The notes: generated from the letters alone by a model not told the origin. A stretch of 64,000 nt of DNA from CAKVON01 sp902475665 (GCA_036321795.1 JAWQCY010000001.1:434001-498000); one strand, 5' to 3'; shown: positions 18,867 to 26,393, counted from the first letter of the stretch. A program made the numbers and translations.

Positions 18867-19712
18867 CTATTTCCTGGCGAGAAGCACGCGTCGCAGCCAG
18901 TCGGCCGTGAGCGCGTCGAACAGCTCGGGGCGCTCCAGCTGCAGGTTGTGGCCCGCCACGTCGAGCACGGCGCTCGTGCAGCGCGGCATCAGGCCCAACA
19001 GGCGCTGTTGGTCGTGCCAGCCGACCATCGCGTCCTGCCTGCCGCACAGAAGAAGCGACGGTCCCTCGAAGGGCCTCTCGGCAAGTGTCGCGTCGATGTC
19101 GACGCTCAAGGGGAAGCGTTCGTCCACCGCGTCGAGAAACGCCATGTCGGCATGCGCGAAGCCGGGTGCCTCCTCGTCGCGGAATCGCTCGTAGGTCGGC
19201 TCGTCGGCGCGGACCGCCAGCTGCAGGAAGCTCTCGCGCTGCTCGGGGTCCAGGGTCGCGAGGAAGGCGTCGTCGCCCTCGATGACGCCGCCGGGCTCGC
19301 AGTTGCGCGCGGCGAGGTCGTTGACGCTGAGCGGGCAGATGAGCTCGCAGCCCAAGACCCGCTCGGGCAGGGTGGCAACGGCACCCAGGGCAAGGTAGCC
19401 GCCGTAGGACTCGCCCACGACGCAGAAGGGCCTGTCGGGCGCCACGTGCTGCTCGAGGGCGAGCACGCAGCGCAGAAGCTCCTCCGAGGCGGCGAGGGAG
19501 CGGTCGGCGTGCGCGCTGGCGCCGTGTCCCGGCAGGTCGACGTAGACGCGCAGGAAGTCGTCTGCGTGGCCCGCGCCCTCGATCGTGGGCTCCATGCAGC
19601 CGCGCATGAGGGCGAGCTCGCAGCCGAAGCCATGCAGCATGAGAATCGGCGTCGCGTTGGCAGGTCCCTCCAGCTCGTAGTTGACGTCGCATCCCGGGTA
19701 CTCGAAGCGCAT
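18867..19712 (-). CDS. Alpha/beta-fold hydrolase
   Basis: Soluble alpha/beta hydrolase of unknown substrate. It shows the oxyanion region MLHGFGCELALM, the nucleophile elbow GESYGG, a late acidic residue in LLCGRQDAMVGWHDQ and the catalytic-His stretch DVAGHNLQLERPELF. The start ATG 19712 was chosen for the GAAAGGA ribosome site 6 bases upstream; 281 residues. Esterase, lipase or peptidase activity cannot be decided. It is isolated, convergent with asd and divergent from the tRNA group. Confidence 0.85.
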   Translation of the reverse strand: MRFEYPGCDVNYELEGPANATPILMLHGFGCELALMRGCMEPTIEGAGHADDFLRVYVDLPGHGASAHADRSLAASEELLRCVLALEQHVAPDRPFCVVGESYGGYLALGAVATLPERVLGCELICPLSVNDLAARNCEPGGVIEGDDAFLATLDPEQRESFLQLAVRADEPTYERFRDEEAPGFAHADMAFLDAVDERFPLSVDIDATLAERPFEGPSLLLCGRQDAMVGWHDQQRLLGLMPRCTSAVLDVAGHNLQLERPELFDALTADWLRRVLLARK

Positions 19713-19761
19713 GGGCAGTCCTTTCGTTTGGCCGCGCGTCCACTTGGGCATGGTGTTGCGC

Positions 19762-19773
19762 GGTACTTCTCGG
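19762..19773 (+). repeat. Partial copy of the CACTTCTCG-type word
   Basis: GGTACTTCTCGG matches the first 12 bases of the word except for C to T at position 3. It lies in the gap upstream of the hydrolase gene. Confidence 0.4.
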
Positions 19774-19837
19774 TTTCCTCAGAATTGTGAACGTTTGGTT
19801 GGTACAAGGGGAATCAAACTCTTTTGGATATTTGTCC

Positions 19838-19866
19838 TTGCAACGGCCGTCTGGGTTGTGCATAAT
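19838..19866 (+). promoter_or_regulatory. Promoter of the tRNA-His/Lys/Lys group
   Basis: TTGCAA (19838-19843) and CATAAT (19861-19866) with a 17-base spacer, about 30 bases before tRNA-His. Confidence 0.75.
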
Positions 19867-19895
19867 AATCGAGCTGCCTGAACGGGAAGCTAAAT

Positions 19896-19972
19896 GGTGG
19901 GTGTAGCTCAGTTGGTAGAGCGACGGACCGTGGCTCCGTAGGTCGAGGGTTCGAGACCCTTCACCCACCCCA
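19896..19972 (+). tRNA. tRNA-His (anticodon GTG) with C33
   Basis: The acceptor GTGGGTG pairs with CACCCAC, and the extra G at -1 (19896) faces C73, the hallmark of histidine tRNAs. CCA is encoded. The anticodon stem ACGGA/TCCGT holds the loop CCGTGGC, so the base before the anticodon is C rather than the almost universal T33. Confidence 0.93.
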
Positions 19973-19987
19973 TTTACAATCTAATAT

Positions 19988-20063
19988 GGGTCGTTAGCTC
20001 AGTTGGTAGAGCAGGGGACTCTTAATCCCAAGGTCCAGGGTTCGAACCCCTGACGGCCCACCA
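19988..20063 (+). tRNA. tRNA-Lys (anticodon CTT), copy 1
   Basis: Acceptor GGGTCGT with ACGGCCC, anticodon loop CTCTTAA, T loop TTCGAAC and encoded CCA. It is identical over its whole length to the copy at 20106. Confidence 0.95.
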
Positions 20064-20105
20064 TTTCGTTTCTTACGCGAGGCGCTTGCGTCTCGTTCAA
20101 GATTC

Positions 20106-20181
20106 GGGTCGTTAGCTCAGTTGGTAGAGCAGGGGACTCTTAATCCCAAGGTCCAGGGTTCGAACCCCTGACGGCCCACCA
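20106..20181 (+). tRNA. tRNA-Lys (anticodon CTT), copy 2
   Basis: Identical 76 bases to the copy at 19988, separated by 42 bases. This is a recent tandem duplication or one kept uniform by gene conversion. It ends the His-Lys-Lys transcript before a terminator. Confidence 0.95.
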
Positions 20182-20193
20182 TCGATACGAAGA

Positions 20194-20226
20194 GGCGGGG
20201 TGCCCACGGGCGCCTCGCCTTTTTTC
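20194..20226 (+). terminator. Terminator after the tRNA group
   Basis: An 11-base stem, GGCGGGGTGCC with GGCGCCTCGCC (two wobbles), followed by seven T residues. Confidence 0.9.
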
Positions 20227-20259
20227 GTGCGCCCTCGGGGCGCGGGAAGGGGAGCTGAC

Positions 20260-20862
20260 ATGGACGGATGCGTTGCCGCCTCCGACACGCCTGCCGTCGC
20301 GCGCGTTCGCGCCCTGTTGGACGGAGCGGACGTCGACTCGCTGCGCGAGCGTGTGGTTGCGTCCGAGACGCCTTGGGCGGGAAGGATCTTCTCGGTGGAG
20401 ACCGACGTCGTGGCGCTTCCGGACGGCTCCGAGTCTGGTCGCGAGATAGTCCGCCACCGTGGGGGGTGCTGTGTCGTGGCCGTGCGCGACGGCCGTGTGT
20501 GCCTCGTCCGCCAGTGGCGCGTTGCCTTGGGCAGGGTCACGCTCGAGCTGCCCGCCGGCAAGCTGGAGGCGGGGGAGGACCCCGTCGAGTGCGCCCGTCG
20601 CGAGCTCTCCGAGGAGACGGGCCTCTCGTGCGAGTGGCTGGAGCGGGTGGCGATGTCCAATGGCTCGCCCGGCTTCACCGACGAGCTCACGCGCGTGTAC
20701 CGCGCCCACGGCCTGTCCGAGGGGAGCGCGCACCTCGACTCGGGGGAGTACGTCGACGTCGTCTGGGCGGATCTCGAAGACGTCGCCGCCGCGATCCGTG
20801 CGGGCGTGGTGCGCGACTCCAAGACGGTCGTGGGCGTGCTGTCCGAACTTGCCCAGCGATAG
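20260..20862 (+). CDS. NUDIX hydrolase, ADP-ribose pyrophosphatase-like
   Basis: Hydrolyses a nucleoside diphosphate linked to another group, most likely ADP-ribose to AMP and ribose 5-phosphate. The NUDIX box GKLEAGEDPVECARREL plus SEETG is complete (Gx5Ex7REUxEExGU), near residue 100. The following FTDELTRVYRAHGL stretch is typical of the ADP-ribose branch. The ATG at 20260 follows GAAGGGGAG; 200 residues. The first ~25 residues are an extension without recognised motif. Confidence 0.88.
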   Translation: MDGCVAASDTPAVARVRALLDGADVDSLRERVVASETPWAGRIFSVETDVVALPDGSESGREIVRHRGGCCVVAVRDGRVCLVRQWRVALGRVTLELPAGKLEAGEDPVECARRELSEETGLSCEWLERVAMSNGSPGFTDELTRVYRAHGLSEGSAHLDSGEYVDVVWADLEDVAAAIRAGVVRDSKTVVGVLSELAQR

Positions 20863-20877
20863 CGGTTCGGTCCCGCC

Positions 20878-20893
20878 GGCACTTCTCGGCAGG
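20878..20893 (+). repeat. Perfect copy of GGCACTTCTCGGCAGG
   Basis: An exact copy of the 16-base word, 15 bases after the NUDIX stop codon and just before the tRNA-Arg terminator. The same 16 bases occur at 49528 and, inverted, at 52155. Confidence 0.7.
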
Positions 20894-20897
20894 AGAC

Positions 20898-20925
20898 GAA
20901 AAAGCCCCGCCTGGGAGGCGGGGCT
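20898..20925 (-). terminator. Terminator of tRNA-Arg
   Basis: Stem AGCCCCGCC/GGCGGGGCT with a 5-base loop. The run of A at 20899-20903 gives a T-tract on the minus strand, so it ends the leftward tRNA-Arg transcript. Confidence 0.85.
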
Positions 20926-20935
20926 GGGCGGGCGT

Positions 20936-21012
20936 TGGTGCGCTCGGAGGGATTCGAACCCTCAACCGGCGGATTAGAAGTCCGATACTCTATCCAATTG
21001 AGTTACGAGCGC
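20936..21012 (-). tRNA. tRNA-Arg (anticodon TCT)
   Basis: On the minus strand, acceptor GCGCTCG pairs with CGAGCGC, the anticodon loop is CTTCTAA and the T loop is TTCGAAT; CCA is encoded. The outermost pair of the anticodon stem is a T-C mismatch. Confidence 0.94.
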
Positions 21013-21046
21013 TTGACCATCGCGATTCTAACACGAGGACAGGGGC

Positions 21047-21052
21047 TATAAT
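21047..21052 (+). promoter_or_regulatory. -10 box for the EIIA gene
   Basis: A consensus TATAAT, 73 bases before the EIIA start. No good -35 is visible at the right distance, which hints at an activator or an AT-poor -35. On the other strand TAGAAT (21025-21030) suits tRNA-Arg. Confidence 0.55.
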
Positions 21053-21124
21053 CTGACTCTGATTGGTACGAAAGCGTTATGTGGTCGCGCCCCGGTGGGG
21101 GTGTGGCCCGGAAAAGAGGGATTC

Positions 21125-21580
21125 ATGAGCGATTTTGTCGATGCCAGCCACGTCTTTTTGGACAACCCCGCCGCCACCCGCGACGAGGTCCTGGAGTTCA
21201 TTGCCGAGAAGGCCGTCGAGCTTGGCGTCTCTGACGACAAGGACGCGGTGCTGAAGGCGTTCCAGGACCGCGAGGCCGCGGGTTCCACCGGAATGGTCAG
21301 CGGCTTTGCCATCCCGCACGCCAAGACCGACGCGGTCAAGTCCGACGCCATCATCGTCGTGAAGCTCGCGAACGACGTCGACTGGGGCAAGACCCAGGAC
21401 GGCGAGCCCATCCGCGTGGCCGTCGCCCTCCTTGTCCCCGCATCCGACCCCACCAAGCACCTGCGCATCCTTGCCCAGGTTGCAACTTTGATCGTTCGCG
21501 ACAGCTTCCGCAGCGAGATCGCGGAGTCCAACGACGCGGCCAAGATCGCCGCGGCGGTGTCGGCTGGTATCGACGCCTAG
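21125..21580 (+). CDS. PTS fructose/mannitol-type EIIA protein
   Basis: Cytoplasmic phosphocarrier that passes phosphate from HPr to an EIIB domain. It is 151 residues, a single EIIA domain of the fructose/mannitol family (PTS_EIIA_2). The phosphorylated histidine is in SGFAIPHAKT near residue 63. The start ATG was chosen over an upstream in-frame codon because AGAGGG precedes it. It is followed by a terminator, then fruK, an HPr paralogue and ptsI. No EIIB or EIIC gene lies in the window, so it must work with a permease encoded elsewhere. Confidence 0.92.
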   Translation: MSDFVDASHVFLDNPAATRDEVLEFIAEKAVELGVSDDKDAVLKAFQDREAAGSTGMVSGFAIPHAKTDAVKSDAIIVVKLANDVDWGKTQDGEPIRVAVALLVPASDPTKHLRILAQVATLIVRDSFRSEIAESNDAAKIAAAVSAGIDA

Positions 21581-21620
21581 TTGATGCGCCTATCTGCAAG
21601 TTTGCATGCTCATTACATTA

Positions 21621-21672
21621 CGGCGGGGCAAAATCGTGCCAATCAGGCGCAATTTTGCCCCGCCGTTGCTTT
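21621..21672 (+). terminator. Terminator between the EIIA gene and fruK
   Basis: A perfect 14-base stem, CGGCGGGGCAAAAT with ATTTTGCCCCGCCG, followed by TTGCTTT. Confidence 0.88.
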
Positions 21673-21737
21673 ATGTTGCGGCATACTAGTACGAGCGTGA
21701 TAGTTCGTGCGCGCTTGCGCGTTGGAAGGAGCCACTG

Positions 21738-22751
21738 TTGATTTACACCGTAACGCTGAACCCCGCCATCGACTACGTCATGCATCCGTTGACGCTCGAT
21801 ATGGGATTCACCAACCGCTCCTCGAGCGAGGAAGTGCACTGCGGCGGCAACGGCATCAACATCGCCGGAATCCTCAACGAGCTTGGTGTCGCCAACACCG
21901 CCATGGGCATTTGTGGCGGCTTTACCGGCGACTATCTCGTCAGCACCCTGCAGGACCAGGGAATCGCCGCGAACTTCGTGCGCCTGGACAAGGGCAACAC
22001 GCGCATTAACGTCAAGCTCGACGGCATCGTCATGTCCATCGTCAACGGCATGGGCCCCAAGATCCCCGAGCGCAAGCTTGAGGAGCTTCTTGACCGCCTG
22101 GAGGTCGCGGGCGAGGGTGACACGGTCGTGCTCACGGGCTCCATTCCCGCCAGCCTGCCCGACACCACCTACGACATGATCATGCATCGCCTGTCGGGCC
22201 GCGGCATCCGCTTTGTCGTCGATGCCCCCGGCACCCTGCTGCTTCGTGCGCTTCCCGCCAAGCCCTTCCTTATCAAGCCCAACAACCACGAGGTCGGCCG
22301 CCTGTTCGGCGCCAAGCCCGAGACCCCGGAGGAGTGCCTGCCCTACGCTCGCATCCTGCACGAGCGCGGCGCGACCAACGTCCTGGTCTCCTGCGGCGGC
22401 CATGGCGCATGCCTTCTGGACGAGAACGGCGAGGAACACATCACCCTGTGCCCGCCGTGCCGCCTGGTCAACGCCACCGGTGCGGGCGACTCCATGGTCG
22501 CTGGCTTTGTCGCCAAGACCGGCGCCGGTGCCGACTACGAGACCGCGCTGAACTTCGCCTCCGCCTGCGGATCGGCGACCGCGTCCTCCAGGGGCCTTGC
22601 CGACCGTGCGAAGATCGACAAGCTCTATGGCGCCCTCGGCGGGGTTCTCGAGAAGCACCGCGACGAGATCCAGGCTGCCCTCGAGCGCGCCCACGCCATG
22701 GTCATCGACGCCACCCCGTCTGAGTCCGCCGCTGGCGGCGCCGTCAAGTAG
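21738..22751 (+). CDS. fruK: 1-phosphofructokinase (PfkB family)
   Basis: Phosphorylates fructose 1-phosphate, the product of fructose PTS uptake, to fructose 1,6-bisphosphate. PfkB motifs are GGNGINIAGILNELG (residues about 36-50) and the catalytic-base block NATGAGDSMVAGF around residue 253. The start is TTG 21738, fixed by AAGGAG 6 bases upstream and the family-typical beginning IYTVTLNPAIDYVM. The length is 337 residues, slightly more than usual because of a tail after the last helix. It is followed closely by an HPr-like gene. A tagatose-6-phosphate kinase role is less likely. Confidence 0.92.
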   Translation: MIYTVTLNPAIDYVMHPLTLDMGFTNRSSSEEVHCGGNGINIAGILNELGVANTAMGICGGFTGDYLVSTLQDQGIAANFVRLDKGNTRINVKLDGIVMSIVNGMGPKIPERKLEELLDRLEVAGEGDTVVLTGSIPASLPDTTYDMIMHRLSGRGIRFVVDAPGTLLLRALPAKPFLIKPNNHEVGRLFGAKPETPEECLPYARILHERGATNVLVSCGGHGACLLDENGEEHITLCPPCRLVNATGAGDSMVAGFVAKTGAGADYETALNFASACGSATASSRGLADRAKIDKLYGALGGVLEKHRDEIQAALERAHAMVIDATPSESAAGGAVK

Positions 22752-22762
22752 CGGGAGGGTTC

Positions 22763-23023
22763 GTGGTTAGCTCAAGGGTCGTCCTGGCAAATCCCCAGGG
22801 CTTGCACCTTCGTCCTGCCACGACGCTGGCGGGCATGATGTGCGACTATCCCTGCACGGTCAGGCTGGTGTTTGGCAGCGCCGACGTCGACGCGAAGTCA
22901 CCGCTCTCACTCGTGGGCCTGGCCCTGGAACAGGGCTGCGAGGTCGAGTTTCGCTGTGACGGCGAGCGGGAGGACGAGGCGCTTGCCGCCGCGGTCGACT
23001 TATTTCTGAACAACATGGACTAA
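22763..23023 (+). CDS. HPr-like phosphocarrier, second paralogue
   Basis: An 86-residue HPr-family protein. The phosphorylatable histidine is in QGLHLRPAT, and a serine follows lysine in DAKSPLSLVGL at the place of regulatory Ser46. The surroundings of that serine (SPLS instead of SIMG) and the Cys-containing CDGERED stretch differ from the canonical HPr encoded at 38850. It starts at GTG 22763 after GGGAGGG, 11 bases after fruK, and is closed by a terminator, so it is probably co-expressed with fruK. It may be an FPr-like protein for fructose or a regulatory Crh-like protein. The choice is inference. Confidence 0.85.
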   Translation: MVSSRVVLANPQGLHLRPATTLAGMMCDYPCTVRLVFGSADVDAKSPLSLVGLALEQGCEVEFRCDGEREDEALAAAVDLFLNNMD

Positions 23024-23029
23024 AAATGC

Positions 23030-23070
23030 ACCCTCATGTCGCACCAGACGCGACATGAGGGTATTCTTTT
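23030..23070 (+). terminator. Terminator after the HPr-like gene
   Basis: A perfect 13-base stem, ACCCTCATGTCGC with GCGACATGAGGGT, followed by ATTCTTTT. Confidence 0.9.
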
Positions 23071-23080
23071 GAATGTTAGA

Positions 23081-23117
23081 GGCGCGCGGGGGAGCGCGCC
23101 GCGCCCCTGTGGGGCGC
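23081..23117 (+). promoter_or_regulatory. Two adjacent hairpins in the ptsI leader
   Basis: GGCGCGC/GCGCGCC (23081-23100) is followed without a gap by GCGCCCC/GGGGCGC (23101-23117), ending 19 bases before the ptsI start. No T-tract follows, so they are not terminators. They may stabilise the message or control translation. Confidence 0.5.
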
Positions 23118-23136
23118 ATACGATTGGAGGAAGTTC

Positions 23137-24840
23137 ATGTACGAGGGAGTCAACGCATCTGACGGCATTGGCATCGGTGTCGCCCGCGTCGCAGTCGAGC
23201 CGGACCTGACCTTCACGCCGCACGCACCCGCGGACGCGCAGGCCGAGGAGCAGCGCTACGCGGCTGCCGTCGCCAAGTTCGTCGAGCAGACCAACGCCCA
23301 GATCGAGCGCATGACGCAGACCGTGGGCGAGGAGGCCGCCGCCATCATGGGCGCCCACATCGAGTTTGCCGAGGACGATGGCATCAAGGACATGGTCAAG
23401 GGTTCCATCGAGAGCGGCATGTGCGCCGAGCAGGCCGTCTCCGAGGCCTACGACATGTACTACAACATGTTCGCCAACATGGAGGACGAGCTGTTCCGCG
23501 AGCGCGCCGCCGATGTCGCCGACGTCAAGACGGGTCTTCTCGCCGACCTTCTGGGCCAGGAGCTCGTGGACCTGTCCACCCTGCCCGAGAACTCGATCGT
23601 CGTCGTGCGCGAGCTCACCCCGTCCATGACTGCTGACATCGACAAGGACAACGTCGCCGCCATCGTGACCGAGACCGGCGGCCGTACCTCCCACTCCGCC
23701 ATCATCGCCCGTGCGCTGGAGATCCCTGCCGTCCTGTCCGTGGCCGACGCCACCACCAACATCAAGACCGGCGACATGGTCGTCGTCGACGGCACCAACG
23801 GCAAGGTCATCGCCACCCCGTCCGACCACGACCTCGAGCACTACCGCGCCAAGGCCAAGCAGTACGCCGAGGAGAAGCAGGCCCTCGAGGCCTATCGTGG
23901 CAAGTCGACCGTCACCGCCGACGGCGAGACCAAGCTCCTCGTCGCCAACATTGGCAACCCCGACGACGCCAACGCCGCCGCCGAGCACGACTGCGAGGGC
24001 GTGGGCCTGTTCCGCTCCGAGTTCCTCTTCATGGATTCCAAGGAGCTCCCGACCGAGGACGAGCAGTTTGCCGCGTACCAGAAGGTCGCCCTGCGCATGA
24101 AGAACCAGCCGGTCATCATCCGCACGCTCGACGTGGGTGGCGACAAGGAGATCCCGTACCTGCACCTCGTCAAGGAAGAGAACCCGTTCATGGGTTACCG
24201 TGCGGTGCGTTACTGCCTCAACAACCCCGAGCAGTACAAGGTCCAGCTGACCGCCCTGCTGCGCGCCTCCGCCTTCGGCGACATCAAGATCATGATTCCG
24301 CTGGTCACCAATCTTGAGGAGATTCGCCAGGTCAAGAAGCTCGTCAAGGAGTGCATGGCCGAGCTCGACGAGCGTGGCGTCTCCTACAACAAGGACATCG
24401 AGGTCGGCACCATGATCGAGACCCCCGCGGCCTCCCTCGTCGCCGACGACCTTGCCGCCGAGTGCGACTTCTTCTCCATCGGCACCAACGACCTGATCGG
24501 CTACACCATGTGCGCCGACCGTGGCAACGACAAGGTCGCCTACCTCTACGAGGTTTACCAGCCTGCCGTCCTGCGCTCGCTCAAGCGCATCATCGAGGAG
24601 GGCAACAAGGCCGGCATCATGGTCGGCATGTGCGGCGAGGCTGCGGCCGACCCCCTGCTGATCCCGGTCCTTCTCTCCTTCGGCCTGGGCGAGTTCTCCG
24701 TCAGCGCCCCGTCGATCCTGCGCACCCGTCGCATCATCTCCGAGTGGACCAAGGAGGAGGCCGACGCCCTCACCGAGAAGGTCATGAAGCTCAAGACCGC
24801 CACCGAGGTCAAGGCCATGCTGCAGGCTGCTGCCAAGTAG
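23137..24840 (+). CDS. ptsI: PTS Enzyme I (phosphoenolpyruvate-protein phosphotransferase)
   Basis: Soluble first enzyme of the PTS, moving phosphate from PEP to HPr. It is 567 residues, the usual length. The active-site histidine is in GGRTSHSAIIAR (residue about 188). PEP-binding blocks include FRSEFLFMD, the TLDVGGDKE arginine-loop region, and SIGTNDLIGYTMCADRGND. A catalytic cysteine lies in MVGMCGEAAADP. The gene follows a terminator and two leader hairpins, so it has its own promoter although it sits next to fruK and an HPr paralogue. Confidence 0.97.
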   Translation: MYEGVNASDGIGIGVARVAVEPDLTFTPHAPADAQAEEQRYAAAVAKFVEQTNAQIERMTQTVGEEAAAIMGAHIEFAEDDGIKDMVKGSIESGMCAEQAVSEAYDMYYNMFANMEDELFRERAADVADVKTGLLADLLGQELVDLSTLPENSIVVVRELTPSMTADIDKDNVAAIVTETGGRTSHSAIIARALEIPAVLSVADATTNIKTGDMVVVDGTNGKVIATPSDHDLEHYRAKAKQYAEEKQALEAYRGKSTVTADGETKLLVANIGNPDDANAAAEHDCEGVGLFRSEFLFMDSKELPTEDEQFAAYQKVALRMKNQPVIIRTLDVGGDKEIPYLHLVKEENPFMGYRAVRYCLNNPEQYKVQLTALLRASAFGDIKIMIPLVTNLEEIRQVKKLVKECMAELDERGVSYNKDIEVGTMIETPAASLVADDLAAECDFFSIGTNDLIGYTMCADRGNDKVAYLYEVYQPAVLRSLKRIIEEGNKAGIMVGMCGEAAADPLLIPVLLSFGLGEFSVSAPSILRTRRIISEWTKEEADALTEKVMKLKTATEVKAMLQAAAK

Positions 24841-24888
24841 CGCCGTGCCTCCGCAGGCGGCATAGCCGCTCACGGCTTCAGTTTTCCG

Positions 24889-24920
24889 GGGTCCCGGGCA
24901 TTGCGCCCGGGGCCCTCTTT
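24889..24920 (+). terminator. Terminator after ptsI
   Basis: Stem GGGTCCCGGGC with GCCCGGGGCCC (one wobble), followed by TCTTT. A second small hairpin, CCACGGC/GCCGTGG, follows at 24928-24943. Confidence 0.8.
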
Positions 24921-24961
24921 CATGGGTCCACGGCAAGCCGTGGAAGATCGTGTGCAAGTCC

Positions 24962-25915
24962 CTATGCGGGGACGACGACCCTCAGCGCCTTGGGGATGAC
25001 GTCGACTTCGAAGTGGGTTCCGGTTATGCCCTCGCCGTCGACCTGGCAGGGCGGCTCGGACTCGAAGTCGAGCACGGCGTGCCTCACGCGACGCATCTCG
25101 ATTATGCGGGAGTGGGTGTGGCTGCCGAAGCGGGCTGCGCCCAGAAGGCCCATCACGACGGGCAGGGGAGGCGTGACCGTGTTGCGACAGACGTCCAGAA
25201 GGCCGTCGGCGGGATCGGCGTCGGGGCACACCTTGAAGCCCGCGCCATAGGTGGGACCCACCTGGAAGGCGAAGATGATGCTGCGAGACTCGATGGGGTC
25301 CGCGCCGTCAAAGCTCACCGTGCAGGGGAAGCCCTTGCCCGCGCGCGAAAAGATTCGGATGGCCGAGCGGACGAACAGCTCGGTTCCCTCCTGGTTCGTC
25401 TCGTTCGCGCGCTTGTTCGTGGTGTCCAGCGCGATGGCGGCGTCCAGCCCGAAGGACAGCGTCTCCACGAAGTACCTGCCGTTGACGCGCCCGACCTCGA
25501 TGCTCTTCTCGCGACCGCCCACGAGTTGGCGAAGGGCCTCCTCGGGGTCGTTTCTCGCCATGCCGAGAGTGCGGGCGTAATCGTTGCCGGTACCCATGGG
25601 GATGATGCCCAGGCGGGGCCTGGCCCCGGGGTCGATGGCCATGAGGCCTTCGGCAACCTCGTGAATAACGCCGTCTCCGCCAAGGGCGATGACGGTGTCG
25701 AAGTCGGAGGCATCCGCGGCGATGCCCGTGGCGTCGCCGGAGGCGCCCGTTCGCGCGATCCGGTACCCAGAGGTGGCGGACTTGTATGCGGAGAGGAACC
25801 TCTCGACGAACTGGGTGGCACCCTCGCCCTGACCGCTGTGCGCGACGGGGTTAGCGATTACCAGCGTGCGACCCAGTCCACGGGTCTTGCCGTCGCATTT
25901 GCTCGTGTGCGCCAT
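24962..25915 (-). CDS. Diacylglycerol/lipid kinase family protein (DagK/YegS-like)
   Basis: ATP-dependent lipid kinase of the DAGK-catalytic family, likely recycling diacylglycerol from lipoteichoic-acid or glycolipid synthesis into phosphatidate. Nucleotide-binding and catalytic motifs are IALGGDGVIHEVAEGL (residues about 75-90) and GIIPMGTGNDYARTLG; the second domain has FQVGPTYGAGFKVCPDADP. The start ATG 25915 follows AAGGAG by 5 bases; 317 residues. It is divergent from the tRNA-Pro/Gly pair. The lipid substrate is inferred from family membership. Confidence 0.88.
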   Translation of the reverse strand: MAHTSKCDGKTRGLGRTLVIANPVAHSGQGEGATQFVERFLSAYKSATSGYRIARTGASGDATGIAADASDFDTVIALGGDGVIHEVAEGLMAIDPGARPRLGIIPMGTGNDYARTLGMARNDPEEALRQLVGGREKSIEVGRVNGRYFVETLSFGLDAAIALDTTNKRANETNQEGTELFVRSAIRIFSRAGKGFPCTVSFDGADPIESRSIIFAFQVGPTYGAGFKVCPDADPADGLLDVCRNTVTPPLPVVMGLLGAARFGSHTHSRIIEMRRVRHAVLDFESEPPCQVDGEGITGTHFEVDVIPKALRVVVPA

Positions 25916-25979
25916 GGGGTCTCCTTGTGCTCTCGGTTGTGGGCGGTACGTCCGCCTCGCCAGAACATCATACGAGCAT

Positions 25980-26008
25980 TTGCTCTAAACGCTCATCTCG
26001 CTTATACT
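25980..26008 (+). promoter_or_regulatory. Promoter of tRNA-Pro/tRNA-Gly
   Basis: TTGCTC (25980-25985) and TATACT (26003-26008) with a 17-base spacer, 14 bases before tRNA-Pro. Confidence 0.7.
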
Positions 26009-26021
26009 CAACCAGCGTTCT

Positions 26022-26098
26022 CGGGGCGTGGCGCAGTTTGGTAGCGCATCTGCTTTGGGAGCAGAGGGTCGCTGGTTCGAATCCAGTCGCCCCGACCA
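26022..26098 (+). tRNA. tRNA-Pro (anticodon TGG)
   Basis: Acceptor CGGGGCG with CGCCCCG, anticodon stem TCTGC/GCAGA with loop TTTGGGA, T loop TTCGAAT and encoded CCA. Confidence 0.95.
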
Positions 26099-26104
26099 AC
26101 GCAC

Positions 26105-26178
<74 letters not shown>

Positions 26179-26188
26179 CGCAAAACAG

Positions 26189-26224
26189 CAGGCCAGAGGC
26201 TTAAGTAGCTTCTGGCCTGTTTTT
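26189..26224 (+). terminator. Terminator after tRNA-Gly
   Basis: Stem CAGGCCAGAGGC with GCTTCTGGCCTG, then TTTTT. Its right arm and T-tract (GGCCTGTTTTTCTTTGTCGCA, counted in two parts: GGCCTGTTTTT then CTTTGTCGCA) are echoed at about 26265-26287. Confidence 0.88.
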
Positions 26225-26293
26225 CTTTGTCGCACGTAGAATGCCGATGCAGAATCCGCTGCCCGATGGCCTGTTTTTTTGTCGCAACGACTG

Positions 26294-26330
26294 GTTGCAA
26301 AACGTTGCAAAACGGAATCGATTCCGTTTT
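26294..26330 (+). promoter_or_regulatory. Operator-like block: tandem decamer plus 22-base palindrome
   Basis: GTTGCAAAAC occurs twice in direct tandem (26294-26303, 26304-26313). It runs into a perfect 22-base palindrome (26309-26330) with core GGAATCGATTCC. A palindrome with a central CG resembles LacI-family operators, but the regulator is unknown. It lies about 200 bases before gdhA. Confidence 0.55.
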
Positions 26331-26393
26331 CTCCCCGGCCCGACATTTGTCCTTCTGAGAAACTTGTCTTCGCTCTGCGGGTATGAACGCTCT

